DNA from: Novosphingobium sp. SG751A | Lineage (GTDB): Bacteria > Pseudomonadota > Alphaproteobacteria > Sphingomonadales > Sphingomonadaceae | Assembly: GCF_013149295.1 (NCBI RefSeq) | Contig: NZ_JABGCB010000017.1 | Location: forward strand, 1 to 64,000 | Length of the DNA: 64,000 bases | Direction: 5' to 3' | In this document: positions 27,098 to 34,974 of the stretch, piece after piece | Numbering within the stretch: the stretch's first letter is position 1 | How the letters are laid out: each line of letters begins with the position of its first letter | The notes under the pieces: model-generated | Seen by the model: only the letters and a program-made list of their open reading frames with translations | Database searches by the model: none | What the model was told of the DNA's origin: nothing | Made by a program: the position numbers and the translations under genes

Positions 27098-28449
27098 ACG
27101 CCCATTCAAAGCCCTTTGCCCGCCCCCGCGTGGCCGCCCTGATGCCCGCCAAGGGCAACAGCGAGCGGATCGAGGCCAAGAACACCCAGGTTCTGGACGG
27201 CGATCATCTGTTCCTGCGCAAATTGCGCCAGTTGCTGGCCTGCGAGGCGGTGGATGCGGTCTATTTGGACACGGAATGCGATGTGATCGCGGGGCTGGCG
27301 GGGGATCTGCCGGTGCGGCGCCTGCATCGCCCGGTCGAGCTGGCCAGCAACTCTTGCGACGGGCATGGGCTGTTTGCGTGGGAATGCGCGGCGGCGGATC
27401 AGGCTGATGGGCCGTATGATTTTTATCTTCAGGCGCTTTGCACCGCGCCTTTCGTCACCGAACATACCGTGGCGCGCGCCATTCAGGCATTGATCGACAA
27501 TCCGCAGGCGGACAGTCTGGTGGCGGTCAGCCGGGCCAAACAATATTGCTGGAATGGCGATGAACCGGCCTATGGGCGCGGTCGCATCCCCAACAGCGTC
27601 GAATTGCCGCCCACAGTGATCGAGGCAATGAGCCTCTATATCGTGCGCCGCCGCCCCGGAGAGCCGGTGCCCACCCAGCGTTTCGGGCGCAATCCGATCC
27701 TGTTCGAACTGGACCCGACCGAGCAGGTGGATATCAACAATCCCGCCGATCTGGTCATGGCCGAGGTGCTTTGCGCAGGGGAGCGGGCGCAGGAAGTGAC
27801 GCGGTTGCGGGCGCTCACGCCCTATCTCTCCTCGCCGGTTTTGGCCGATATCACCAAGGAGATGGGATTTCGCGCCGTCCTGCCGCCCCATATCGGTGCG
27901 ACCAGTCCGGGCAAGATGCTGGGCCGCGCGCGCACGCTGCAACTGGTGGCCATCACCCCGCAGGAGCGCGAGAGCGGGCGGTGGAAGGGCATTTACGATG
28001 CGCTGGAATCCTATCGCTTCGTGCGCCCCGGCTGCATCATCGCGGTGGCCAATGAGGCGCCCGGCTTTGCCTATTTCGGCGATCTGAACGCCACGCTGGC
28101 GATCCGTGCCGGGGCGGTGGGCGCGGTGATCGATGGCGTCACGCGCGACAGCCGCGATGTGTCGCTGCTGGGCCTGCCGGTCTATGCGCGACGGTCCTAT
28201 TGCGACGATATCAAATATGAAGGCACACTGGGTTCGATGAACATGCCGGTGAAGATCGGCGATATACGCATCGCCCATGACGACATGATCTTTGGGGATG
28301 AGAACGGCGTGGTGGTGATCCCTCATGCGCTCTGGCCGCGGGTTGAGGAGGCGGCGTGGGATGTGCTGAGCAATGAGGCGCGGATCCGCATCATGGCCGC
28401 GCGCGGGCGGCCCACGGGCCAAATTCTGGCCGAGTGCGGAGCCTTCTGA
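27094..28449 (+). CDS. Fusion of a CMP-sugar (NeuA/KdsB-like) cytidylyltransferase and an RraA/HMG-aldolase-like domain
   Basis: 451 residues. Residues about 10-230 form an acylneuraminate/CMP-Kdo-type cytidylyltransferase: AALMPAKGNSERIEAKN is the P(A)RxGSKRxxxKN nucleotide loop, and EQVDINNPADL (210-220) is the usual metal-site segment. Residues about 240-440 form an RraA-like domain with FGDLNATLAIRAGAVGAVIDGVTRDSRDV; the G-D and DGxxRD residues equal the catalytic site of class II 4-hydroxy-4-methyl-2-oxoglutarate aldolases, so the domain looks catalytic rather than a mere RNase E inhibitor. A pyruvate aldolase joined to a CMP-transferase suggests making and activating a 2-keto sugar acid in one protein. 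The reaction is inferred. Confidence 0.8.
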   Translation: MNAHSKPFARPRVAALMPAKGNSERIEAKNTQVLDGDHLFLRKLRQLLACEAVDAVYLDTECDVIAGLAGDLPVRRLHRPVELASNSCDGHGLFAWECAAADQADGPYDFYLQALCTAPFVTEHTVARAIQALIDNPQADSLVAVSRAKQYCWNGDEPAYGRGRIPNSVELPPTVIEAMSLYIVRRRPGEPVPTQRFGRNPILFELDPTEQVDINNPADLVMAEVLCAGERAQEVTRLRALTPYLSSPVLADITKEMGFRAVLPPHIGATSPGKMLGRARTLQLVAITPQERESGRWKGIYDALESYRFVRPGCIIAVANEAPGFAYFGDLNATLAIRAGAVGAVIDGVTRDSRDVSLLGLPVYARRSYCDDIKYEGTLGSMNMPVKIGDIRIAHDDMIFGDENGVVVIPHALWPRVEEAAWDVLSNEARIRIMAARGRPTGQILAECGAF

Positions 28450-28460
28450 TCCTCTTGCGC

Positions 28461-28534
28461 ATCCTCTCTTACAATGTAAGTATAGCATACAAAGGCGACT
28501 CAAGGTGCAGATCGCCCGCATTGTAAGAGAGGAT
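28461..28534. repeat. Long inverted repeat covering the RBS of the downstream SDR gene
   Basis: The arms ATCCTCTCTTACAATG (28461-28476) and CATTGTAAGAGAGGAT (28519-28534) are perfect 16-base reverse complements, 42 bases apart. The first arm also lies in a 13-base palindrome CTTACAATGTAAG (28468-28480). The second arm contains the Shine-Dalgarno of the SDR gene. It could be a regulator-binding pair (TetR/GntR-like) or an RNA fold that hides the RBS on read-through transcripts. Confidence 0.75.
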
Positions 28535-28541
28535 GGCTTTT

Positions 28542-29450
28542 ATGCAGGATTTCAACGGGCAACTGGCCTTTATCACCGGCGGCGCCTCGGGCGCGGGGCT
28601 TGGTCAGGCGGTGGTCTTTGGCCGGGCCGGGGCCAAGGTCGTGATCGCCGATCTGCGCGCCGATGCGATTGAGGCAGCGCTGGGCCAATTGCGCGCCGAG
28701 GGCATCACCGCCCATGGCATCGTGCTGGATATCACCGATCGCGCCGCCTATGCCCGCGCCGCCGATGAGGTTGAACAGGTCTTTGGGGCGGCCCCTACGC
28801 TCTTGTTCAACACGGCGGGCGTGAACAGCTTCGGTCCGGTGGAAAAGACCACCTATGCCGATTTCGACTGGCTGATCGGGGTGAACCTTGGCGGGGTCAT
28901 CAACGGCATGGTCACGTTTGTGCCGCGCATGATCGAGAGCGGCAAGCCGGGCCATATCGTCACCACCTCCTCGCTTGGCGGCCTGTCGGGCAGCGCGCTG
29001 GCCGCGCCCTATTCGGCGGCCAAAGCGGCGGTCATCAATCTGATGGAAGGCTATGCGCAGGGGCTGGCCAAGCACAATATCGGCGTGTCGGTGATCTGCC
29101 CCGCCAATATCAAGAGCAATATTGCCGAGGCCAGCAAGCTGCGCCCCGCAGGGCTCGGCCCCTCGGGATACCGCGAGGATGAGGCGACGATCCAGTCGCT
29201 CCATTCGATCCATCGCCATGGGATGGAGCCGGTCGAACTGGCCGAATGGACGAAGAAGGGGATCGAGAAGGGCGACCTCTACATCATCCCCTATCCCGAG
29301 GCCAAGGAGCAGATCCGCGCCCATTTCGACCGCATCGTCGAGGCCGTCCTGCCGCTTGAGGCCGACCCGGAAGGCGCCAAGGCCCGCACCGAGGCGCTGA
29401 TGGAATGGGCCAGCAATGGCGCGAAGGTCTTTGCGAAAACTGCCAGTTAA
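28542..29450 (+). CDS. SDR-family NAD(P)-dependent oxidoreductase
   Basis: 302 residues of the short-chain dehydrogenase family. Cofactor motif FITGGASGAGLG, NTAG (here FNTAGVNSFG), catalytic Ser in TTSSLGGLSG and YSAAK. The C-terminal extension (about residues 190-300, GLGPSGYREDEATIQSLHSIHRHGM and IPYPEAKEQIRAHFDRI) is typical of a long SDR subgroup of unknown substrate in sphingomonads. ATG 28542 is preferred: AGAGAGG lies nine bases upstream, whereas the ATG at 28533 abuts the RBS. Its start sits beside a 16-base inverted repeat. The TAA stop overlaps that of the convergent zntB-like gene. Confidence 0.88.
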   Translation: MQDFNGQLAFITGGASGAGLGQAVVFGRAGAKVVIADLRADAIEAALGQLRAEGITAHGIVLDITDRAAYARAADEVEQVFGAAPTLLFNTAGVNSFGPVEKTTYADFDWLIGVNLGGVINGMVTFVPRMIESGKPGHIVTTSSLGGLSGSALAAPYSAAKAAVINLMEGYAQGLAKHNIGVSVICPANIKSNIAEASKLRPAGLGPSGYREDEATIQSLHSIHRHGMEPVELAEWTKKGIEKGDLYIIPYPEAKEQIRAHFDRIVEAVLPLEADPEGAKARTEALMEWASNGAKVFAKTAS

Positions 29451-30451
29451 CGGAAAAAACCGCGCCAGTGCAGATATAGATAGGTGGCGAGCGAGGCCAG
29501 CAAAGCAACGCCTCCCGCCACCCATGTGCCCGAACCATGGGCAAAGGGCAGGGCGCCGGTGTTCATGCCGAAAAAGCCCGTCACCAGCGTGGCGGGCATC
29601 AGCAGCACCGTCATCACCGAGAGGATATAGAGATTGCGGTTTATCCGCTGATTGGCGGCCAGCTCCAGTTCCTCGCGCAGCATCCGCACCTGCCCTTGCG
29701 CGGCGGTTACGTCCTCGTCCAGCCCCTGCGCGCGCTGGGTCAGCTTCTCGACCGTGGGGTGGAGCGCGGCGTCGAGATCACCGTCCTCCTCCAGCCGCAT
29801 CAGCACGCGCTTGGTGCCATCCATCATTCGGTGGATGATCGAAAGCCGCCGCCGCAATTCCAGCAGATCGCGCGCCGAGGGCGGTGCCTTGCCCGCCAGC
29901 ACCGCGTCCTCGGCCTTTTGCACGCGGGCCGACAATTGCGTGACCAGTGCGGCCTGATTGGTGACAATGGCCGACACCAGCACATCGAGCGCACGCTGCG
30001 CGCTGTCGATAAACAGTTTTTCGGCAAACCGGTCGCGCAGCACATCGGCAAAGCCCAGCGGATGCATCCGCGCCGTAATGATCATGTCGGGCGTGATGGC
30101 CACATGGACGGTGCCGGCGCGGTCGGTATAGCGGATCTCGAAATCGCGTTGCAGATCCTGAAGCACGCAGGACAGCGTATCGTCCTCGACGAAGCTGCTC
30201 TGATGCGTATCGGGGGCCAGCATCGCCTCGCGCAAATTCTGGGGCAGGAAATCGGCGCGCTCGATCCATTGCCGCGCGCCATTGTCGGCCAGGCTCATAT
30301 GCAGCCAGCGAAAGACGCCATCGGCGCGCGGAGTGTCGATGGCGATGTCGCGCGGGCCGGTGGTGTAGAAATCCTTGCCCCACAGCAAGCCGTTGCCGGG
30401 CTGGCTCCATGCAGGCGCGCGTTCCGGCGTTTTCAAGTCCGGCGCAGACAT
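29447..30451 (-). CDS. zntB: ZntB/CorA-family divalent metal transporter
   Basis: 334 residues. A cytosolic alpha/beta N-domain and a long helical stalk (about 180-270, coiled-coil-like), followed by two C-terminal membrane helices. TM1 ends in the signature GMN (TLVTGFFGMNTGALPF), and a short extracellular loop and TM2 (WVAGGVALLASLATYLYLHW) finish the protein. The layout and the zinc-transporter-like C-terminus (LHWRGFFR) favour ZntB over CorA; the ion is not certain. Its start overlaps the end of the TetR gene by 19 bases. Confidence 0.87.
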   Translation of the reverse strand: MSAPDLKTPERAPAWSQPGNGLLWGKDFYTTGPRDIAIDTPRADGVFRWLHMSLADNGARQWIERADFLPQNLREAMLAPDTHQSSFVEDDTLSCVLQDLQRDFEIRYTDRAGTVHVAITPDMIITARMHPLGFADVLRDRFAEKLFIDSAQRALDVLVSAIVTNQAALVTQLSARVQKAEDAVLAGKAPPSARDLLELRRRLSIIHRMMDGTKRVLMRLEEDGDLDAALHPTVEKLTQRAQGLDEDVTAAQGQVRMLREELELAANQRINRNLYILSVMTVLLMPATLVTGFFGMNTGALPFAHGSGTWVAGGVALLASLATYLYLHWRGFFR

Positions 30452-31026
30452 TCCGAGCCCACGATCAGCGCTTCGAGACTGTCCATCACCGCCGGTTCGA
30501 TCGGGGTCAGCTTGCCCATCACCTCGCCATAGGTGTTGTCGAAACCGGCCCAGCCGATCACCAGCGCCTGAATGGCCGAATGCAACTGCACCGCCTCGGC
30601 CGCGCTCAGCCCCAGAGGTTGCAGGCGCTGGGCCAGATATTCGCGGAAATTGCGGAAATCCTCTTCGACATAGCCCAGCGAGAAAGTGAGGCGGGCCGCA
30701 TCGCGCGCGCTGTGATACATGGTCCAGAGCGCCCGGCCATAGGCGCGTGCCCAATCCTGCCATGTCGCGCATTGGGGCATATCGGCCATGGCCAGAGCAT
30801 AGAGGCGCTGGCTCATCCGGCGCAGCAGTTCCTCCTTGTTCGGGATGTGCCAATAGATCGACATGGCCTGTACGCCCAGCCGCCCGGCAAGGCGGCGCAG
30901 CGAGACGGCATCAAGCCCTTGTTCCTGCATCAATGCGATGGCTTCGCCCACGATCCGCTCGGCGTTCAGCGGCGCGGGGGGCGTATCGGTGCTGGGTTGT
31001 TCAGAAGGGGTGGTCGCACTGCACAT
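30433..31026 (-). CDS. TetR-family transcriptional regulator
   Basis: 197 residues from MCSATTPSEQ. The N-terminal HTH is LNAERIVGEAIALMQEQGLDAVSLRRLAGRLGVQAMSIYWHIPNKEELL, close to TetR itself (the MSIYWHI helix). The C-terminal part resembles the tetracycline-repressor-type ligand domain. It overlaps zntB and is likely cotranscribed; it may control itself, the divergent TonB gene or the SDR upstream repeat (inference). A 96-base upstream extension to another ATG is open but Pro/Ala-rich and less likely. Confidence 0.88.
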   Translation of the reverse strand: MCSATTPSEQPSTDTPPAPLNAERIVGEAIALMQEQGLDAVSLRRLAGRLGVQAMSIYWHIPNKEELLRRMSQRLYALAMADMPQCATWQDWARAYGRALWTMYHSARDAARLTFSLGYVEEDFRNFREYLAQRLQPLGLSAAEAVQLHSAIQALVIGWAGFDNTYGEVMGKLTPIEPAVMDSLEALIVGSECLRRT

Positions 31027-31146
31027 GATTGCATGACTAGGCGCGGCCTGTGGGATTGGCAACTGGACAAGAGGGGAAGGGGCAAGGACGCGCCGGTGCG
31101 TCGCGGCGGGCCGTATATTCACGCAAATGCCATAAGATTCATAGTT

Positions 31147-31175
31147 TTGTCATCGAACTGTCGTGTTCCGGTCAT
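31147..31175 (+). promoter_or_regulatory. PHO box: three tandem PhoB sites
   Basis: Three seven-base repeats at strict 11-base spacing: TTGTCAT, CTGTCGT and CGGTCAT, separated by CGAA and GTTC. This matches the PhoB consensus CTGTCAT-N4-CTGTCAT plus a further half-site. It lies about 60 bases before the TonB receptor start and upstream of a glycerophosphodiesterase gene, which fits the Pho regulon. Confidence 0.75.
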
Positions 31176-31236
31176 TGCTCTCCCCTAGCGGCCTTCGCAC
31201 ATGCAGCAGGCTTGCTGCACAAGGATGGAGAATCCC

Positions 31237-33663
31237 ATGGGTCGAATCACTTTGCGCGCCAGCCTTATGCGCCCAAGCCTGTCGCTGGCCGCTCTCTCGC
31301 TGTCGCTTGCCGCCACCTCCGCTCTGGCCGCTGAGGTCCCCGCCGCAGCGGCCGCCGATGCCGAAGCGCCCGCCGCCGATATTGGCGAAACCATTGTGGT
31401 GAACGCCAAGACCACCCGTTCGGCCACGGCTATTCCGGCGGCTGAAATGCAGAAGATCCTGCCCGGCATCTCGCCCCTGAAGGCGATTCAGAGCCTGCCC
31501 GGCGTGCTGTATGTGACCGCCGACCCGTGGGGCAACAATGAGCAGAACGCGCAGATGTTCGTCCATGGCTTCTCGGCCCAGCAATTGGGCTATACGATGG
31601 ACGGCGTGCCGCTGGGCGATCAGTCCTATGGCAATTACAACGGCCTTTCGCCCAGCCGCGCGCTGATTTCGGAAAATACCGGCCGCACGGTTGTCGCCAC
31701 GGGCGCGGGCGATCTGGGCGTGGCCTCGATCAGCAACCTTGGCGGCGCGGTGGAAATCACCAGCCGCGATCCGTCCAACGAACGCGGGCTGGAAATGAAC
31801 CATACCGCCGGCTCCTATGGCACGGCGCGCACCTTTGTCCGCGTGGATTCGGGCGAGTTCGGCAATGGCAACAAGCTCTTCCTCTCGGGCAGCCGCCAGC
31901 GCGCCCGCGCATGGGACTTCGCCGGGGTTCAGGGCGGATATCAGGCCAATGGCAAGTTCATCCACGAAGACAGCCATGGCAAGCTGACCGCCTATTTCGC
32001 CTATTCGGACAAGATCGAGCCGAATGAGGACGCCACCACCATCTATGCCAACCCCGCCAATGCGGTGCAGGCCTATCAGCCCTATACCCGCCCCTTCACC
32101 TATCCCAGCTTCAGCGCGGCGCTCAATTATCTGGACGCCAGCGGTGCTGTGCCCGCCGTGGCGGCGAACAATTATCGCAACTTCTATTCGGATGCTCAGC
32201 GCACCGACTATCTGGGCTACATCAAATATGATGTGAACCTGTCGAAGGCCGTCAAATGGTCCAACCAGTTCTATATTCACCACAATGATGGCGTTGGCGT
32301 GGTGGCCGGGCCGATCACGGTGGCTGGCCTGCCTGCCTTGTTTGCCAAATATTTTCCGGGACAGGATCTGAAAACCGTGTTCGGCGGATCGGGCTATGCC
32401 ATCCGCACTACCGAATATATGATCCACCGCGAAGGCATCATCAGCAACCTGAACATCGATGCTGGCGATCACCGCATCGAGGCGGGCGTGTGGTTCCACC
32501 ACAATGAATCCTCGGCCTATCGCCGCTGGTATCCGATGAATGTGAACATGCCGGATGCCTACAGCCCCTATATCCGTCCGTCGGGCTATCTGATCACGCA
32601 ATATGCGGTGGAAATGCGCACGGATAACCTCCAGCTGCACATTCAGGACGCATGGCGCGTCAACAGCCGGTTGAATGTCGAAGCGGGCATCAAGACCAGC
32701 GCGCAATTCGCCAACGGCCTGTTCACGGTGCAGGAAATCAACAATCCGCGCCCTAGCGGCCGGATCAATTCGACCAACTGGTTCCTGCCCTCGGTGGGCG
32801 CGAATTATGACCTGAACGGGTCGGAAAAGGTCTATTTCAACGTCCAGAAGAACCTGCGCCAGTTCCAGGCCTATGGCGCGGGCGGCTCGGCCGATCCGTG
32901 GAGCACGGGCAGCCAGGCTGCGTTTGACTATATCAAGAGCAATGTTCGCCCCGAAACCGCATGGGTCTATGAAGTGGGTCTGCGCAGCCACCGCAATTTC
33001 ACCGGCCTGCTGAGCAGCATCGACGCGCAGATCAACTATTACCACGTCGATTTCAGCAACCGCCTGCTGGCGCTTTCCACATCGGGCGCGATCAACACGA
33101 TCAACCCGTCGACCACGGCGCTGTTCAACGTCGGCAATGTGACCACCAATGGCGTGGACGCGGCGGTGACCCTTGGCTTTGGCCAGCATGTGAAGCTGTA
33201 TAATGCTTTGAGCTATAACAGCTCGAAATATTCCAGCGACTATTCGACCGTGACGGGCGCGGCGACGGGCACCCAGATCGGCGGCTTTGCCACGGTTGCA
33301 GGCGTGGTGCCCACCGGCGGCAAGCAGATCCCCGGATCGCCCAGCTGGATGAACAAGACCATGCTGACGGTGAATTACGCCGGGGCCGAGGTGCAGCTGA
33401 TCGGTGACTATATCGGCCGCCGCTATGCCACCTATACCAATGACGCCTCGATCCCCAGCCTGTTCATGGCATCGGCCCGCGTGGCTTATCAGTTGCCCGC
33501 GCAGCTGGTGCATGCGAAAAAGGCCGAGCTGAGCCTGAATATCACCAACCTGTTCGACAAGAAGGGCTGGTTGCAGGTTTCCAGCTTCAACAATGCTGGC
33601 AGCTTCGCCGCCTATCCGGTGGCCCCGCGTCAGTTCTTTGTCACTCTGGCGGTGGGTCTCTGA
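31237..33663 (+). CDS. TonB-dependent outer-membrane receptor
   Basis: About 808 residues. Signal peptide MGRITLRASLMRPSLSLAALSLSLAATSALA; plug domain with ISPLKAIQSLPGVLYVTADPWGNNEQNAQMFVHGFSAQQLGYTMDGVPLGDQSYGNYNG; a long beta-barrel ending in FAAYPVAPRQFFVTLAVGL. Such receptors import substrates with TonB energy. The PHO box upstream and the glycerophosphodiesterase three bases downstream suggest a phosphate-ester or other phosphorus substrate (inference). ATG 31237 has GGAG six bases upstream; ATGs at 31201 and 31225 are alternatives. A small hairpin (GCAGCA/TGCTGC, 31203-31218) lies in the leader. Confidence 0.9.
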   Translation: MGRITLRASLMRPSLSLAALSLSLAATSALAAEVPAAAAADAEAPAADIGETIVVNAKTTRSATAIPAAEMQKILPGISPLKAIQSLPGVLYVTADPWGNNEQNAQMFVHGFSAQQLGYTMDGVPLGDQSYGNYNGLSPSRALISENTGRTVVATGAGDLGVASISNLGGAVEITSRDPSNERGLEMNHTAGSYGTARTFVRVDSGEFGNGNKLFLSGSRQRARAWDFAGVQGGYQANGKFIHEDSHGKLTAYFAYSDKIEPNEDATTIYANPANAVQAYQPYTRPFTYPSFSAALNYLDASGAVPAVAANNYRNFYSDAQRTDYLGYIKYDVNLSKAVKWSNQFYIHHNDGVGVVAGPITVAGLPALFAKYFPGQDLKTVFGGSGYAIRTTEYMIHREGIISNLNIDAGDHRIEAGVWFHHNESSAYRRWYPMNVNMPDAYSPYIRPSGYLITQYAVEMRTDNLQLHIQDAWRVNSRLNVEAGIKTSAQFANGLFTVQEINNPRPSGRINSTNWFLPSVGANYDLNGSEKVYFNVQKNLRQFQAYGAGGSADPWSTGSQAAFDYIKSNVRPETAWVYEVGLRSHRNFTGLLSSIDAQINYYHVDFSNRLLALSTSGAINTINPSTTALFNVGNVTTNGVDAAVTLGFGQHVKLYNALSYNSSKYSSDYSTVTGAATGTQIGGFATVAGVVPTGGKQIPGSPSWMNKTMLTVNYAGAEVQLIGDYIGRRYATYTNDASIPSLFMASARVAYQLPAQLVHAKKAELSLNITNLFDKKGWLQVSSFNNAGSFAAYPVAPRQFFVTLAVGL

Positions 33664-33666
33664 TCG

Positions 33667-34806
33667 ATGCGTAATCCGCTCTCTCGTCGCAAGGTTTTGT
33701 CGCAAGGTCTGGTCGCGGCCAGTGCTGTGGCGGGGGGGCGGGGCATGGCTATGGCCGCGCCGGTAGGGGCCAGCGTTTCGGCGCGCGCCCGTCCGGCGCG
33801 GCCTGTGCTGCTGGCCCATCGCGGATCATCTGCGTTGCGTCCCGAACATACGCTGGGCTCCTATGCCCGCGCGATTGCCGATGGGGCCGATTTTATCGAG
33901 CCCGATCTGTGCTGCACGCGCGATGGCGTGCTGGTGGCGCGTCATGAGAATAACATTGCCGAAACCACCGATGTCGCCGCGCATCCCGAATTCGCATCGC
34001 GGCGGGTGGAAAAGATCGTCGATGGCGAAAAGCTGATTGGCTGGTTCACCGAGGATTTCACGCTGGCCGAATTGAAGACACTGCGGGCCAAGGAGCGTCT
34101 GGGCGCGGTGCGGCCTGAGAGCCAGAGCTATGATGGCCAGTTCCAGATCGTCAGCCTTGAGGAAATCGCCGATTTCGTCGCGGCGGAATCGGCGGCGCGC
34201 GGGCGGGTGATCGGCCTGATCCCGGAGGTTAAGCATTCGACTTATTTCGCGCGGATCGGATTGCCGATCGAACCGCGCCTGATCGAGCGCTTGAACGCCA
34301 GCGCTTATTTGAAAAAGGCGCCGGTGGTGATCCAGAGTTTCGAGGTGGTGAATTTGAAGGCTTTGCGCCGTGACCTTGCGGGGCGGGGCAATATTCAACT
34401 GATGCAACTGGTGGGCGATCCGCGCCAGAGCCCGGCCGATTTCGAGGCGGCGGGCGACAAGCGTCGCTGGGCCGATCTGCTGACGCCGCAAGGGCTGGCC
34501 GAAATCGCCACCTATGCCGACTGGCTGGCGCCTGCCACGCGGATGTTGATCCCGCTGGAGGCCGATGGGCGTCTGGGCAAGCCGACCGGGCTGGTCGAGG
34601 CGGCGCGGCGCGCGGGGCTGTTGGTGGGCACATGGACCTTCCGCCCGGAAAACCGCTTCCTTGCCGCCGATTTCCGCAATGGCGAGGGTGAGAATGCCCG
34701 CAATGCGGCGGGAAGCGTGGCCGAAATGCGGCGTTATCTGGCGCTGGGGCTGGACGGGTTCTTTACCGATGATCCGGCGCTGGGATTCGAAGCGCGAGGA
34801 AATTAG
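33667..34806 (+). CDS. glpQ: Exported glycerophosphodiester phosphodiesterase
   Basis: 379 residues. N-terminus RNPLSRRKVLSQGLVAASAVAGG is a twin-arginine signal. The GDPD catalytic core is intact: LLAHRGSSALRPEHTLGSYARAIADGADFIEPDLCCTRDGVLVARHEN (HR, E-x-D and second His), then EVKHSTYF and FTDDPALGFEA at the C-terminus. It splits glycerophosphodiesters to glycerol-3-phosphate and an alcohol in the periplasm. It follows the TonB gene by three bases and so shares the PHO box promoter. Confidence 0.93.
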   Translation: MRNPLSRRKVLSQGLVAASAVAGGRGMAMAAPVGASVSARARPARPVLLAHRGSSALRPEHTLGSYARAIADGADFIEPDLCCTRDGVLVARHENNIAETTDVAAHPEFASRRVEKIVDGEKLIGWFTEDFTLAELKTLRAKERLGAVRPESQSYDGQFQIVSLEEIADFVAAESAARGRVIGLIPEVKHSTYFARIGLPIEPRLIERLNASAYLKKAPVVIQSFEVVNLKALRRDLAGRGNIQLMQLVGDPRQSPADFEAAGDKRRWADLLTPQGLAEIATYADWLAPATRMLIPLEADGRLGKPTGLVEAARRAGLLVGTWTFRPENRFLAADFRNGEGENARNAAGSVAEMRRYLALGLDGFFTDDPALGFEARGN

Positions 34807-34974
34807 ACTCTTGGTAAAGGCGGGGAACCATCGCTTCTGGTTCGCATTTCGCTGATAATCTGGTTCGTTTACGAAATCCATTTTGGAACTTTGCTGCAAT
34901 GCAGGATGTTGTATAGTGGATTTAACCTAGGCACCTTTGCCTTGAATATGATGATCCTGCTCAGGAAGGCCGCC

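Noticed and set aside
30452..30853. Longer N-terminus for the zntB-like gene
   Set aside because: The extra 134 codons lie inside the TetR gene in another frame and look like no known domain.
31150..33819. An 889-codon minus-strand frame across the TonB receptor
   Set aside because: Antisense shadow of the receptor; the plus-strand frame has signal, plug and barrel motifs.
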